Positions 22,735 through 34,815 of a stretch of 64,000 bases of DNA are shown piece after piece. Source of the stretch: Rhizomys pruinosus (lineage: Eukaryota > Chordata > Mammalia > Rodentia > Spalacidae); contig VZQC01005092.1 in NCBI GenBank assembly GCA_009823505.1, positions 766,721 to 830,720 of the forward strand. Reading direction: 5' to 3'. Position numbers and translations under genes: made by a program. The notes beneath the pieces are model-generated. The model did not search any database. It saw nothing but the letters and a program-made list of their open reading frames with translations, and had not been told where the DNA came from. Numbering within the stretch: the stretch's first letter is position 1; each line of letters begins with the position of its first letter.

Positions 22735-23690
22735 CTATAATTTGTATTTTACATTTTAACTATTTTTTATTATTTTCATACAATTACTTTCATATAATTT
22801 GATGACACTTAGATATTTTCCCCTATTCCTACCTCTGCTTGTTTCCCATCATCCTATTTAATATACTCTAATTATATTTATAAGAATTAATATGGTCTCT
22901 AATTTCTTTGCCCATCCACTGAAGCTTGTTTAAAATTCCAAGAATCCTATGCTTGAAAGAAACTGCCTTTGCCCCTCCCAACAGACATCTGTTACCTGAA
23001 TTTCCTTAGATAGTCTGGGAGCTTCTGAACTGCTTCCTCCTGTCTATGCTCTGATTTTTTTCTGGTCTGAGTTTGCTGGCACTTGTGTATGCTGTCCTCA
23101 TTGCTGTGAGTTCATATGAGGGACTGACCAGCTGTCTGGGAAAGTCTACTCTGGCTCTTACATTCCTTCCACTGCTTCTTTTGCAATTATCCCTGAGTAT
23201 TTGGGAGGCAGAAGTTTAATATAGGAGTCCTAGTCAAGGATAAGCACTCTGCAGTCTCTTGCTCTTTGCATCTTGACCATTTGTGGGTTTATAAATCATC
23301 ATATGCTGCTTAAAGAAACTTCTCTGGAGTGAATTAAGGAATGCATTGAATTGTGGCCATAAAAGTAAGTTATTAAGAACCAGTCTAATATAACTCTGCA
23401 CTGAAAAAAGCTATTATTAGTTTATCTGAGCTGTCCTGTGACCTGTCTATTCTCAGAGTCCTGAACTTGATATCTATGACAGTTATGGGCTCCATCCTAG
23501 GAACAGACTTTAAATCCAATGGAAGAGTACTTGGTTAGTTCCATAGTATTGTGTCATTATTGCACTGGTGGGCACACCTTGCCAGGCCAGTTGTTGCTAT
23601 AGTTCATATGTTTCATATATGGGGAGAGAAAAAGATATCTCTTTTAAGCTATAACCTTCCACCATTTGTTCCCAGATATTCACTATCTTC
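22735..23690 (-). mobile_element. Old L1 3'UTR (Lx-like)
   Basis: The complement of the long 3'UTR of old rodent L1: GCTGTGAGTTCATATGAGG, then GCAGTCTCTTGCTCTTTGCA and a CATTTGTGGG block. Related copies are at 29945-30720, 59735-61100 and 61130-62760. Confidence 0.75.
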
Positions 23691-24092
23691 TTATAATGTA
23701 AGATAACATTCAGGCTAACATCAAATTCCCATAGTTATTAAAAGCTCCAAAAGTTTAAATTCTGGCAATTAAAGTTACAATTATAGGAATAAATGTATCA
23801 TATTCCATAATAATAAATCATTATATTGATATAGTCATCCATGATAAATTCATTTTATGTAAGCATTTTAAGCAAAATAACTGCCCAGTAAATAATGTAG
23901 TAAATGTAAAATAATACCATGCATGGAACATGAAAAAGATTGTTAAAAATACATAAAAATCTTAAAGAAAAAATAAGATACTGAAATAATTCCATAATAA
24001 AAATAATATTAAAGGAAACAATAAGATACTGAAATCATATTACAAGAATAAATATGAAATATTAAGTTATAAATAAAAAACAAAGAGTTTTC
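23691..24092. other. No recognised feature
   Basis: AT-rich DNA with short local repeats (AAAATAAGATACTGAAAT near 23970 and a variant near 24020). Confidence 0.5.
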
Positions 24093-24224
24093 AGTGGGGC
24101 CTGGTAGATCACTCCTTTGATCCCAGCACTTGGGATGCAGCAGTAGGTGGATCTCTTTGAGTTTGAGGCCACCCTGTTCTACACAGTGAGTCACCAGGCC
24201 AGCTGGGACTCCAGGGAGATATTA
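24093..24224 (+). mobile_element. B1 SINE, diverged
   Basis: GATCCCAGCACTTGGGATGC and the B1 order after it, with an insertion-rich right end. Faces the B1 at 24261-24414, so the pair could form a hairpin in RNA. Confidence 0.75.
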
Positions 24225-24260
24225 CTGTAAAATAATACCCTCAAAGTGTTTTCAATATTC

Positions 24261-24414
24261 CTGTTTTTTGGTCTTTTTTTGAGATAGTCTCTTCCTGTAG
24301 CTCCAGCTGTCCTGGAACTCATTATGTAGACCAGGTTGGCCTTGTACTCAAAGAGATGAGCCTGTCTCTGCCTCTTCAGTGTTGGGATTAAAAGCGTGTG
24401 CCACCACACCCAGC
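24261..24414 (-). mobile_element. B1 SINE
   Basis: GAGATAGTCTCTTCCTGTAG to CACACCCAGC. Flanked by TTCAATATTC on both sides (24251-24260 and 24415-24424). Confidence 0.93.
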
Positions 24415-24763
24415 TTCAATATTCTTTAAATAACACACAAAGCCACATAATATGGATAAAATATCAACCTGCAATAAGTAAAGGGGAAAAGAAAAACAAG
24501 ATAAGCCAAAAACTAACAAAATAGCCAATATTAAATTGAAATATGATCATTGATATTAAACATAATAAATATCTCAGTGAAGATACTAACAAAAGCTTAA
24601 TTTCAAATTCAGAAAAAGGAAATTTGATGCGAAAACTAAATATATGCCCTTTTATGGGTTTTCCTACTTTCTGTGACAATGGTAAATGAGTAGCTGACAA
24701 TATCACATAAATATAAAATGTAAAGGAAGGAAAACACTTAAAGGACTTTTTGTTGTGCTTTGT

Positions 24764-24916
24764 TTTTTTTTTTTTTTTTTTTTTTTGCAACAGAGAACAC
24801 TCTATTAGCTAGGTCTGGCTGTTCTAGAACTTATGTAGACTATGCTGTCTTAAATCCACTTGCCTCTGTCTCTGAATGCTGGCATTAAAAAGGTTATATA
24901 ATCACACACCCAGCCC
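24764..24916 (-). mobile_element. B1 SINE, degenerate
   Basis: Poly(T) then a B1 complement with many changes (TAGGTCTGGCTGTTCTAGAA), ending CACACACCCAGCCC. Confidence 0.8.
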
Positions 24917-24956
24917 TCGGGAATACTTTTGCTTTTTCTTACTGTTATTAAATTTT

Positions 24957-25170
24957 TTTTTTTTTTATGTGTATGAATGTACTGTCTGCATTGCGGTTTG
25001 TGCACACCTGCTCGTGCAATCTGGCGGGGCAGAAAGAGGGTGTCGGATTCCCCTGGAACTGAAGTTAAAAGACGGTTCTCCAGCCGCCAAGTGGGTGCTG
25101 GGGATCGAACCCAGTCCTCTGCAAGAGCAGTCGGTGCTCTTAACCACTGAAAAGCCATCTCTCCATCCCC
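24957..25170 (-). mobile_element. B2 SINE, short form
   Basis: Poly(T) and the B2 complement with GGGGATCGAACCC. Target-site duplication TTATTAAATTTT / TTATTAATTTT at 24945 and 25175. Confidence 0.93.
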
Positions 25171-25199
25171 GGGATTATTAATTTTAATACAATCAATAA

Positions 25200-25408
25200 C
25201 TTAATTGATATTGTTAATGAACTTCAGTATATATTGTGGTACATAAAAGAAATGGGGTCCTTGTACCTGAGTCTTATACGTTGAAGACGTGGACCTCAGT
25301 GCATCTGTGTTGAGAGGTTTCTGTCTAAATGCAAGCCAAAATGAATTTTCCTTTAAGTGCATTTTCTCAGGTATTTTGTCTTAGTGACAGAAAACCGACT
25401 ATCACAGC
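25200..25408 (+). mobile_element. MaLR-type LTR, 3' part
   Basis: Ends with GACAGAAAACCGACTATCAC and an upstream CAAGCCAAAATGAATTTTCC, the diverged form of the MaLR end with its polyadenylation region. The left border is unclear. Confidence 0.6.
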
Positions 25409-25798
25409 ACACATAAGCATAACAACATGAAGACTGTAGTTTAAATAGTCAATTCATTTGGGAAGGATTAACTCTATATAGATACACAAATAGTGGTTCA
25501 CACTTATGAGAAATCAACCAATATGCAGCAAGTGGCTACACAGTAATGAAAAGGATTTGCATATCCTTTCTGAAAAATGTCTGAACTGTTTGCTGCAAGT
25601 GACAGAAATTTCTCATCGAATTCTCCATAAATACCTTGTGGCCCATCTCTGAAGATATGTAACCAATGGAGGAATCCTGAAAAGAAGACTGTCTGAAAAT
25701 GATGAGGATAACTGAGAACCTCCAACCCAGTACTATTTAGAAAAAGGAGTTGCTTTTCCTTTATTCCAGAAAAAAAAAAAAAAAAAAAAAAAAAAAAG
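25409..25798 (+). other. Poly(A)-ended stretch, possible retrocopy
   Basis: A 29-base A run (25769-25797) ends a stretch of mixed composition. Plus-strand frames contain stops and match nothing I recognise. It could be the 3'UTR end of a processed mRNA copy, or chance poly(A) growth. Confidence 0.35.
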
Positions 25799-27419
25799 GA
25801 AATTTCTTCTCAGGAACTGTGAATAGTTATATGTACTGTGGTGCTCTAACTATTATCAGGGAGAAGTGACTGACTTCCTGAAACTCCCGTTCCACACTCC
25901 AGTCTCACAAAACTCAAGAATCAAAAGGGAGTCTTCAATGGGAACTTGCAATTCATCAGAAGATTATGTGTACAGATATTTGGAGATATGCTCATGACAT
26001 AAAGAAGGGCTCTTTGTACATGGTATATTTAAGAAGTAGACAAACATTGTCTACCAATCTGCTTTTAATTACAACTCTGTAAGTTTGAAGGAAATTCCTT
26101 GGTAATCAGCAAATATTGGAAGAATACCTAAAACAAAAGAGAATAAAACATCAAATATTGGAAGAAAATCTAAAAAAAAAAAAAAGATAGGGACTTAAAC
26201 AGCATTAAGGAGACTAATAATCATGCAAATATCTGTTTATATTATAACTGTATTGATGACTAAATCCTTGAAACATGAATAGTTATATGAAGACCTAATG
26301 ACACACATTTAAATCATACTATTTACACAACTCAGAGTAAGACCATTAATATACTTTCTATTATTAAAAATACACTGTAATAATATTTGTTATATAGATT
26401 ACAGTGCTTAAGACCTATTGGACTAAAGCCTCATAAAAGCATCTTTCTGTTTTGAAAACCTTGTGCTATTTGTTCCTGAATGATGTGTGTGTGTGGTTAT
26501 GTTGGCTTTGCCTGCAATATGCATTATTTCCATTTTCAGTCAATAACTTGAGTGGCAGGCAATTCCCAGAGAAAAGGGCTGAGGATATTTAACTGCTTAC
26601 TTTGCCATGCCACATCATTCAACTTCATCGTTCAAGCTTCTCTAACATCACAGCACACAAAAATGCCACTGAACAGTGTTTTATAATTAGCTTCTTTCTT
26701 TCTTTTTTTTTTTTGGCTTTTGATATTTATGCTTTTATGAGAAGCTATTTATCTTGTTACTGTATGTGATCCAATATCTTGTAACCTATTTCTGATGTAG
26801 TTTCTTTTCTACTTTACTAGAAGAATGAGCACACATCTTCAATATACTTTACAATCTCACACTCCAAAAATCCTCCCTATTCTTGTCAAATGACAGATTA
26901 TGTTTATTACCTTACACATTAATTTACATTATGGTTTTATTAGGGCAAGGATTTTTAAATATTTTATATAGTATTGTAATGGATGAGACATGGTATTATT
27001 CTGCTTTGTTTGTTGTAGCCCTCAGAATGAGATTGTAGCTTACTCACAAAGGCCCTATTAAAAGCTTTATACGTTTATATGTTTTTGAAATTTCCCACAT
27101 ATATAGAATATTGCTTATTCCTTTAATATTGTCCTTGAAACAGTATTATTTTAATATCCACACTAATAAAAACATTATACTGGCCATTGAACACAACCAA
27201 TAAAAATAAAAGGTAAACAAAGAAATTTAATGCTTGGTTGATGTCATTATCTGTATTTGCATAACTGAAAATTTCACACTAAATGGGGATCAGAAAGAAC
27301 TGTAGAGAGAAGATGGCTTATCTCTAAGGCTGTAAATTTTACCCAGGAAGAAGTAATATGATATGAAATCTTTATAACTTCAGTTGCTATGCCAAATTAT
27401 AAGTATGATTACGGAGATT
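25799..27419. other. No recognised feature
   Basis: About 1.6 kb of AT-rich, apparently single-copy DNA with small poly(A)/poly(T) runs (26173-26185, 26699-26715). CAAATATTGGAAGAA occurs twice, about 45 bp apart, near 26110 and 26155. Confidence 0.55.
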
Positions 27420-27592
27420 TATATAGTGATTTAGTGATTCTTTGGACTTTTTCTTTTATTTGATTTTCATACAATAATACAATTCAATAGTATTCAGATC
27501 CCTCCCTTATCTGCACCTCTCTTTATTTTCCTCTGACCTATTTAATGTATTTTATCAGATGGTAAGGCCCCATTGTAGAAGATCATACACAC
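27420..27592 (-). mobile_element. L1 3' end fragment
   Basis: Complement of an L1 3' end (TTTTCATACAATAATACAATTC, shortened here to its recognisable order, then a CCCTCCC block). About 170 bp. Confidence 0.55.
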
Positions 27593-27628
27593 ATGAGCTG
27601 TGGAACAAACAAGGGAAACTCAGGCTCG

Positions 27629-28020
27629 CCTTAGTTTGCTTTCAATTGCTGTGATAAAACACTCTGACCAAAATCAACTTGGAGAGGAAAGGGTTTATCT
27701 CATCTCACATCTTCCAGGTCACAATTCATCACTGAGGAAGCCCAAGACTCAGGCAAGAACTGAAACAGAGGTCATGGAAGCATAGAAACACTGCTTACTA
27801 ACGTGCTACCAAGGCCCATACTCAGAGTACTTCCTCATACAATACAGAAGAAACTGCCCAAGAGTTGTACCACCCACAGTGGGGTGAGCGACCCCACGTC
27901 ACTCATCTCTCGAGAAAAGACTCCATAGACATTGCCACAGGCCAGTCAACTGTAGAAAATTCCCCAATTGAGGCTCCCTCAACCTAGATATGTCAAGTTG
28001 ACAACTAAAGCTATCCAGCA
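27629..28020 (-). mobile_element. Solo LTR, rodent MaLR-like
   Basis: Plus-strand text runs from TTAGTTTGCTTTCAATTGC to GTCAAGTTGACAACTAAAGC and ends at CTATCCAGCA. The minus strand reads as an LTR with TGCTGGATAG start and AATAAA-like signal near 27690. A common rodent LTR type; exact family not assigned. Confidence 0.75.
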
Positions 28021-28157
28021 TATAACAGGTGCTGACCTCAGACACACTGCACCTTTATAAAGATGTGTGTAATGATAAGATTTATAGAGGTTCATAGGAA
28101 ATCACAGGTTGGTGTCCATAGATGGTTTGAGGAAGGACGTGAATGCAATCATTTTTT

Positions 28158-28347
28158 TTTTATTTTTATTTATTCTTGTATGTGTATGAATGTATTGTCT
28201 GCATGTAGGTTTGTGCACCTGTGTCCTGCACCCCTGGAACTGGAGTTAAAGACGGTTCTCAGCCTCCACGTGGGTGCTGGAGATCGAACCCGGGTCCTCT
28301 GCAAGAGCAGTCGGTGCTCTTAACCACTAGGCCATCTCTCCAGCCCC
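28158..28347 (-). mobile_element. B2 SINE, short form with deletion
   Basis: Lacks the segment between the GTGCA block and CCCCTGGAACTGG present in other copies (about 40 bp). Target duplication GCAATCATTTTT / GCAATCAATTTTT. Confidence 0.93.
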
Positions 28348-28359
28348 GCAATCAATTTT

Positions 28360-28966
28360 TTTAACTTGGGATTTTTTCCGTTATAACACCTTTCTAAGTA
28401 ATCTCTCAGTCCCTAACATTATCTGTGTAATTAATTACTGATTTGAAGTATCTCTGTTCATAATACTCAGAGTGATTGATATTTTAATAGTTATATCCTG
28501 ACTAATTTAAAATTGAAATTAATTTATAAGCTATCTGTTTATAAATGCTATCAAATTTCAGTGATTAATCTATAAAACAGAGCACAACTTAGATTCTCTG
28601 AAACAAACTGTGAATGCTTTGGGAAAGAACCCCTAACTCTTCTGCAACAATTTCTGTGCATTTATTGATTCTGCTGGTGAGTAATGCATGGTAATCCTGC
28701 ATGTGATCAAATGTAGACTATCATTAAACAACCTGAACATTAATTGATATACCAGATCTGAATGTGCTTCATTTTGGGAGATAATAACAAGGCATGTAGG
28801 TCAACAGGACCTTGATTTAAGGTTAATAAGTTAGAAAATTACTTGGGTAGATGTGGTGGATTATAAAGCAGGCTTGAATGAACTGGAAGATATAATCAAA
28901 GTTGTTGTTGTTTTCTTTTTTTCCCTACAGTTTCATCAAGAGTTTAACCATGATGGGTGGGGGTGA
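28360..28966. other. No recognised feature
   Basis: Unique AT-rich DNA. No coding or repeat signal. Confidence 0.55.
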
Positions 28967-29155
28967 GGGGACCAGATAGATGGCTCAGTGGTTAAGAGCA
29001 CTGGCTATTCTTGTAGAAGATCCAAGTTCAAATCCCATCACCCACATAACAGCTAACAACCATCCTAAATCCAGTTCCAGGGGACCTGATGCCCTCTTCT
29101 GACCTCCAATTTCATTGCACAACATGGGTGCTCTTACCTACATGCAGGCAACCCA
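28967..29155 (+). mobile_element. Old B2/B3-type SINE
   Basis: GATGGCTCAGTGGTTAAGAG, ACAGCTAACAACCATC and CCAGTTCCAGGGGACC in order. No poly(A) tail remains. Confidence 0.85.
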
Positions 29156-29304
29156 ACTATCTTTATGGCAACATTTTGAATGACATCATTCCAAGATTCA
29201 GCATATTTTTAGTTAGTTATGGAATACTTTGGTACTTCAATGTTAAAATAAAATTTCATCTATTTATTTCCATAGGAAGTAATACATAGAAGCTTATTAT
29301 TTCT

Positions 29305-29521
29305 TTTTTAATTTTTTAAAATTTTATTTATTTCTGTATGTGTATGAATGTACTGTCTGCATGTAGGTTGGTGCACTCATGTAGTGCAATGCCGTGGAGG
29401 TCAGAAGAGGATGTTGGATTACCCTGGAACTGGAGTTAAAGATGGTTCTCAGCCGCTATGTGGGTGCTGGAGATTCAACCCCAGTCCTCTGCAAGAGAGG
29501 CTAGGCCATCTCTCCAGCTCC
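29305..29521 (-). mobile_element. B2 SINE, short form
   Basis: Full B2 complement. A few bases near the right end are missing (the GCGGTCGGCGCTCTTAA part). Target duplication AGAAGCTTATTATTTCT / AGAATCTTATTATTTCT at 29288-29304 and 29522-29538. Confidence 0.95.
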
Positions 29522-29539
29522 AGAATCTTATTATTTCTA

Positions 29540-29944
29540 ATAATGTACAAAGTTTTCTTAAATTTCAATTAATGTCAAACCTCTTTATCAATATACTTTT
29601 AGTGAGCTAGTTTCTAAATACAACATTATCAATGTAAATTATGCATATTTGTAAGGCATAATTAAATAAATAAGGCATTTCATAGTCAAGTGTTTGGTTC
29701 CATGTAAATTTACTGTTAGTCTTCTTTGGCAAATGATTATCTCAGAATTTTTCTCTTTGACTGAAATTGTTGGCAGATTTTTTTCTGATCCACTGACATT
29801 GCATAGCCTAGGTAGTACAGCTGCCTCTGACATTGATAATGCCCTATATCACATCAGTATCTGTCTTTCTCCAGTTGAGGAAAACAGCTATATCCTACCA
29901 TTCATCCATTCCTTCCTCTTCTGTATCATGTGGCCCAGGGATAC
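29540..29944. other. No recognised feature
   Basis: Unique DNA. The open frames on both strands at 29639-29944 are ordinary chance frames. Confidence 0.5.
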
Positions 29945-30900
29945 TGCATTTTTTACAATATATATTTTATTGAATTTTTGTGGATTTCATACAGTACAAC
30001 TTAATTTAGATCCCCCCACTACTTTCATCCCCCATATTTTCCACCACTGTATTCCATGCATTTAGTCATATAGTATATATATATATATATATATATATGC
30101 CTACTGAGTCAAGATTTTGTCCCAGATGTCTCTCAATGTGTTTCATCTGCTGTAGCATGATCAGCCTACCTACCATCACTCCCTTAAAGAAGACCAATGC
30201 TTCTTTACTGAGCAGTAATCAGTTGCCAATAGTTCCTCAAGTAAGGTTGAGATTTATTGCCTGTTTTTCCACTGTTGTGCTAGGTTTTTGTCTGGTTAGT
30301 TTTCATGAGTCTTTTTGCATGGAATTGCCATTGCTCTAAATTCATATCGGTAAGTCCCAGCCACCTGAAAAAAAAATCTGTTTACTTCTGGTCATCTATC
30401 CCTTGATTCTTACATTCTATATGTTCAATCTTTGGAAATTTTCCCTAGGCATTGCGTGCCTAAGTTTTAATATGGAAGTCCCATGGAGAGATACATGTTC
30501 TGCAGTATCTTATTGTCTACATTTTAGCCACTTGTGTCTTTCTGTGTTAATAACCCTCTGTTGCCTGAGGAACTGATGACACTGGAGGGATGCATTAATA
30601 TTATCTCTACCCCTGTTCCATTACATTCCATGAGTCTTAGGTGTAAATGTATCACTTATTTGTTGAACTCCATGTTACTCTCCATCTATTAGAAAAAGAC
30701 ACTTTTTGATGAGTAGTAAGAAATATACTTCTCTGTAAATATAAGAATATAAACTTTCATTCGGTAACAAACTGCATTTTTCTCTAGAGATTTGACAGAC
30801 ACAGATTTTTCTTCAGAATCAATGACCTCTCTAGCCATGTGTATTTGGCTGTTTAAAGTATCACATGAGTTTCCTCCCACTGAGTGGACTTTAAGTCCAA
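29945..30900 (-). mobile_element. Old L1 3'UTR (Lx-like)
   Basis: T-rich start and a CCCCCCAC block at about 30011-30020, then the long 3'UTR complement. Contains (TA)n at 30073-30098. Shares the order of blocks with 59735-60700. Confidence 0.78.
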
Positions 30901-32111
30901 TTAGATAATGTCTGGGTCTTCTATTTTGTTTCATTCATCTACGTGTGTATTTTTATGCCAGTATTACACTGTTTTATGACTATAACTATGTAATAGCATC
31001 TGAAATCTGGAATGTTAAGCCCCCAGCATTGTTCTTTTTGCCCAAGTTTGGTTTGGCTATCTGGAATCTTTTGTGATTCTGTATGAATTTTAGGATGATT
31101 TTTCTAGTTCCATGTGGGGTGTTTTGGTTGGCATTGCAATTACTCTCTAGATTGCTTTTAGTACGATGGTCATTTTCACAATATTGATTCTACCAATCCT
31201 GGAGCATTTTAGGTCTTCCCATCTCCTAGTGTCTTCTTCTATCTCTTTCTTTAAAGAATTGAAATTTTCATTGTATAGATCTTTAGTTTCTTTGGTTAGG
31301 TTTATTCCTAAATATTTTTGAGGTTATTGTAAATGGGAGGGTTGACTACTTTTTCTGATGTTTTGTTGTTGGTATGTAGAAAAGCTATTGATTTTTGTAA
31401 GTTGGTTTTGTAACACACACTTTACTGGAAATGTTAATAATTCCTTATAATTTTCTGGTAGAATTCTTAAGATGTCTTATATATAATAACATATTGTCTA
31501 TGACTAATAATAATTTGACCTGTTCTTTTCCAATTTATATTCCTTTAATTTCCTTCTCTTGTCTTATTGTTCTTATGAGATTATCAAGCACTTTACCAAA
31601 AATAAGTGGAAATAATGGGCAGCAATGTCTGGATTCTGATTTTAATGGGAATGCTTCTAGTATTTCTCCATTTAGATTGATGTTGACTATTGGTTTGTTA
31701 TAGCTTTAATTATACTGAAAAGTATGCTCCCTCCAGACCAATTACTTCTAGTACTTTAACCAGGCATTCATGCTAAATTTTCTGGAAGACTTTTCTGCAT
31801 GTAATGGAATGACCTTATGCTTTTTTTCTTTAAGTTCATTTATATGTTTTATTACAGTTATTGACTTATGTATATTAAACCATCCTCATAGCTCAGTAAT
31901 TAAGCCGACTTAATCATAGAGAATGAGATTTTAATGTGTGACTGTTTATAAGGATATTGTGATGTATCTTTTCATGTATGTTCATTAAGGATATGGGCTA
32001 TAATTTTCTATTTGGTATTAGAGTGATACTGGCTTCATAGAAGGAGTTTTAGACTTCTCCATCTGTATCTATTTTTGACTAATTTAAGCAGTATTATTAA
32101 AGACCTCTTTG

Positions 32112-32355
32112 GTTTTTTTTAATTTTATTTATTTCTGTATGTGTATGAATATACTGTCTGCATGTAGGTTTGTGCACCCGTGTCGTACAATGCCGGGGAG
32201 GTCAGAAGAAGGTGTCAGACTCCTCTGGAACTGGAGTTCTCCTGGAATTGGAGTTTCAGACGGTTCTAGGCCGCCATGTGGATGCTGGGGATCAAACCTG
32301 GGTCCTCTGCAGGAGTGGTTGGCGCTCTTAACCGCTAGGCCATCTCTCCAGCCCA
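32112..32355 (-). mobile_element. B2 SINE, long form
   Basis: Poly(T) and full B2 complement ending CTCCAGCCC. Target duplication AAAGACCTCTTTG / GAAGATCTCTTTG inside L1 ORF2. Confidence 0.95.
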
Positions 32356-32749
32356 TATTGAAGATCTCTTTGAATGTGTGGTACAGTCTTTGTGAATTAA
32401 TCTAGGCCTTGGCTTTTTTTTTTTTTTTAAGTTGGGAGGTTTTGTATTAATTTTTCAGTTCCCTCTTTGTTATGGGTCTACATTGTTTATCTCTCATTGG
32501 TTTAAATCTCATGTATGTTACTTTGGAAATTCATCTCTTTCTTTTAGATTTTTTAATTTAGTGGACTACAGATTTTTAAAATATTCCCTTACAATATTCT
32601 GGATCATTTTGCTGTCTGTTGTGAGGTTTCCTCTTCCATCTCTGATTTGGTTAATTTGATATGCTCCCTTTTTCTTTTGGTTAACTGGCCTAAGTGTCTG
32701 TCCCTCTTTAATGTTTCAAAGAAGCAGCTCTTAGATTCATTGTTATTTT

Positions 32750-32790
32750 TTGTTTGTTTGTTTGTTTTGTTTTGTTTTGTTTTGTTTTTT
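32750..32790. repeat. (TTTG)n/(TTTTG)n microsatellite
   Basis: Changes from TTTG to TTTTG units inside the L1. A second (TTTG)n is at about 33175-33200. Confidence 0.85.
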
Positions 32791-33287
32791 GACTGTTTTC
32801 TTTGTTTCTATTTCAGTAACTTTGACTCTGATTTTTTTTTTTTCTATTTCTTCTTGTCTACTAGTTTTGGGGTTGGTTTGTTCTTATTTGTACATTGACT
32901 TGAGTTGTACTGTTAACTCATTCACATGTACTCTTTCTGATTTTTTTAAGGTGCTAAGAGATTTACACTTCCCTATTAGGACTGCTTTTAGGGTGTCCTA
33001 TTTGCAGTTATTTCCAGGAATAGTTTTTTTTTTCCTTCCATAATGTCTTCTTTGACCCATTCATTAAAACAGGAATATGTTGTTTAATCTCCATTCGTTC
33101 CTGTCATTACTATAGCTTATTTTGCTGTGGATTATAAGCTTTATTGCTTTGTGGTCTGGTAGAATACATGTATTTTTTGTTTGTTTGTTTGTTTTGTTTT
33201 TTTTTTAAAGATGTGTTTTATTTCCCAGGATGGTGGTCAGTTTTAGAAAAGCTTGCATGGGCTGTTGAGTAGAAAATGTGTTCTTTG

Positions 33288-33444
33288 AAGGGGGCGTGGT
33301 GGTGCACACCTTTAATCCTAGCACTTGGGAAGCAGAGACAGGCAGATCTTTGTGAGTTCAAGGCCAGCCTGGTTTACAGAGTGAGTTCCAGGACAGCTGG
33401 GGCTATAGGGAGAACCTGTCTCGAAAAGACCCAAAAAAAAAAAA
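33288..33444 (+). mobile_element. B1 SINE
   Basis: GGGGGCGTGGTGGTGCACACC to CTGTCTCGAAAAGACCC and poly(A). Target duplication AAAATGTGTTCTTTG / AAAATGTATTCTTTG at 33273-33287 and 33445-33459, in L1. Confidence 0.95.
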
Positions 33445-34655
33445 AAAATGTATTCTTTGGTAGAATGTTCAGTAGCCTTCTATTAGGTCCATTTCATGTA
33501 AGATGTGATTTAAATCAGATGTCTGTGTTATATTCTTTGTCCAGCAAATCTCTTTTAAAGGCAGCAGTATATTGAAGTAATGTATTAATATTAGTAATCA
33601 TAATTATTAGTAATCTGGGCTTGATAGTCATAAATTTCTGTTTTATTGAAACTGTTAAAACAAAGTTTGATGGTTATACATTCATGATTGTAATATCTTC
33701 TTAATTTATTGTTCCTTTTATTATAATGAAATGAAGCTGGATCTCTTCTGATTTGTTTTAATTTGAATTCTATTGTCTTAGATATTAGAATTACAACACC
33801 TGCTCGCTTCTTACAGCCATTTCTTTGGAATAATTATTTCCATCTTTATACCCTAAGTTAGTGTCTATGCTGGAATGATGAGTTTCTTGAAGAGAACAAA
33901 AAGACAAGTTTTCTTTCTTGATCCTTTCTGCTAGCTGCTAACATGTGAGTTGAGGCAGAAGATAATCAGTGTTAATATTGTGAGTTGCATATTGACTATC
34001 ATTTTTAATGTCTTTGTTTTGGGGGCGCCATTTTGTGTTTTTGTTACTATGCCGTTCTTTGTTTTCTTTCTGTAGCATCTTGTATTTAGTCATCCTTGTG
34101 TTCAGACTTTTGTTTTTCTCAGGTATTCTCGATTGGGCTGGTTTGGTTTACATGAAGTCTTTCAGGCTATTGGTGTCATGGAAAAAATTTTTCTGCTCCT
34201 TTTCGACAGTGATAGAGAGTTTTGCTGGTTAAAGTATTCGGAGTTGGCATCAATGGTCATTTAGAACTGGGAATACTTTGGTACAGGCTCTTCTGCTTTT
34301 GTTTAAAAGTCACCTGTAATTCTGCTGTGTTTTTCTTTGTATCTTGTTTTGTTTGTTTGTTTGTTTGATAGTTTGTTTTCTCTAGCAGCTATCAGTTCCC
34401 TCTTTTGGTTATGCATATTCAATGTTTTTCTTATATGCTGTGGATATTTTCTGTTCAGGTCATGTCTATTTAGCATTTTGTATGCTTCTTGACTCTCTAA
34501 ATGTGTTTCCTTAATTTAGGGATGTTTTCTTCTATAAGCTTATTGAAGATCTGTTCAATGGCATTAACTTTAGATTCTTCTCCTTCCTGAATGCCTGTAA
34601 TTTGTAGATTTGGTCTTTTCATATTGTCCCACATTTCCTGCATATTCCAATCCTT

Positions 34656-34659
<4 letters not shown>

Positions 34660-34689
<30 letters not shown>

Positions 34690-34815
34690 TATTTTTTGAG
34701 ACAGCATCTCCCCTTTATGTCCCAGCTGCCCTGGACCTCACTCTGTAGACCAGGTTGGCCTTGAACTTACAGAGATCCACTTGCCTCTGGCATGTGCCAC
34801 CACGCCTGGCCTGGC
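34660..34815 (-). mobile_element. B1 SINE with internal deletion
   Basis: Poly(T) over 20 bases, GAGACAGCATCTCCCC, then the B1 complement. The part between CTTGCCTCTG and GCATGTGCCACC is missing. Confidence 0.92.

Noticed and set aside
32647..33043. Phe/Leu-rich membrane-protein-like frames
   Set aside because: They are antisense translations of T-rich L1 complement and a (TTTG)n repeat.
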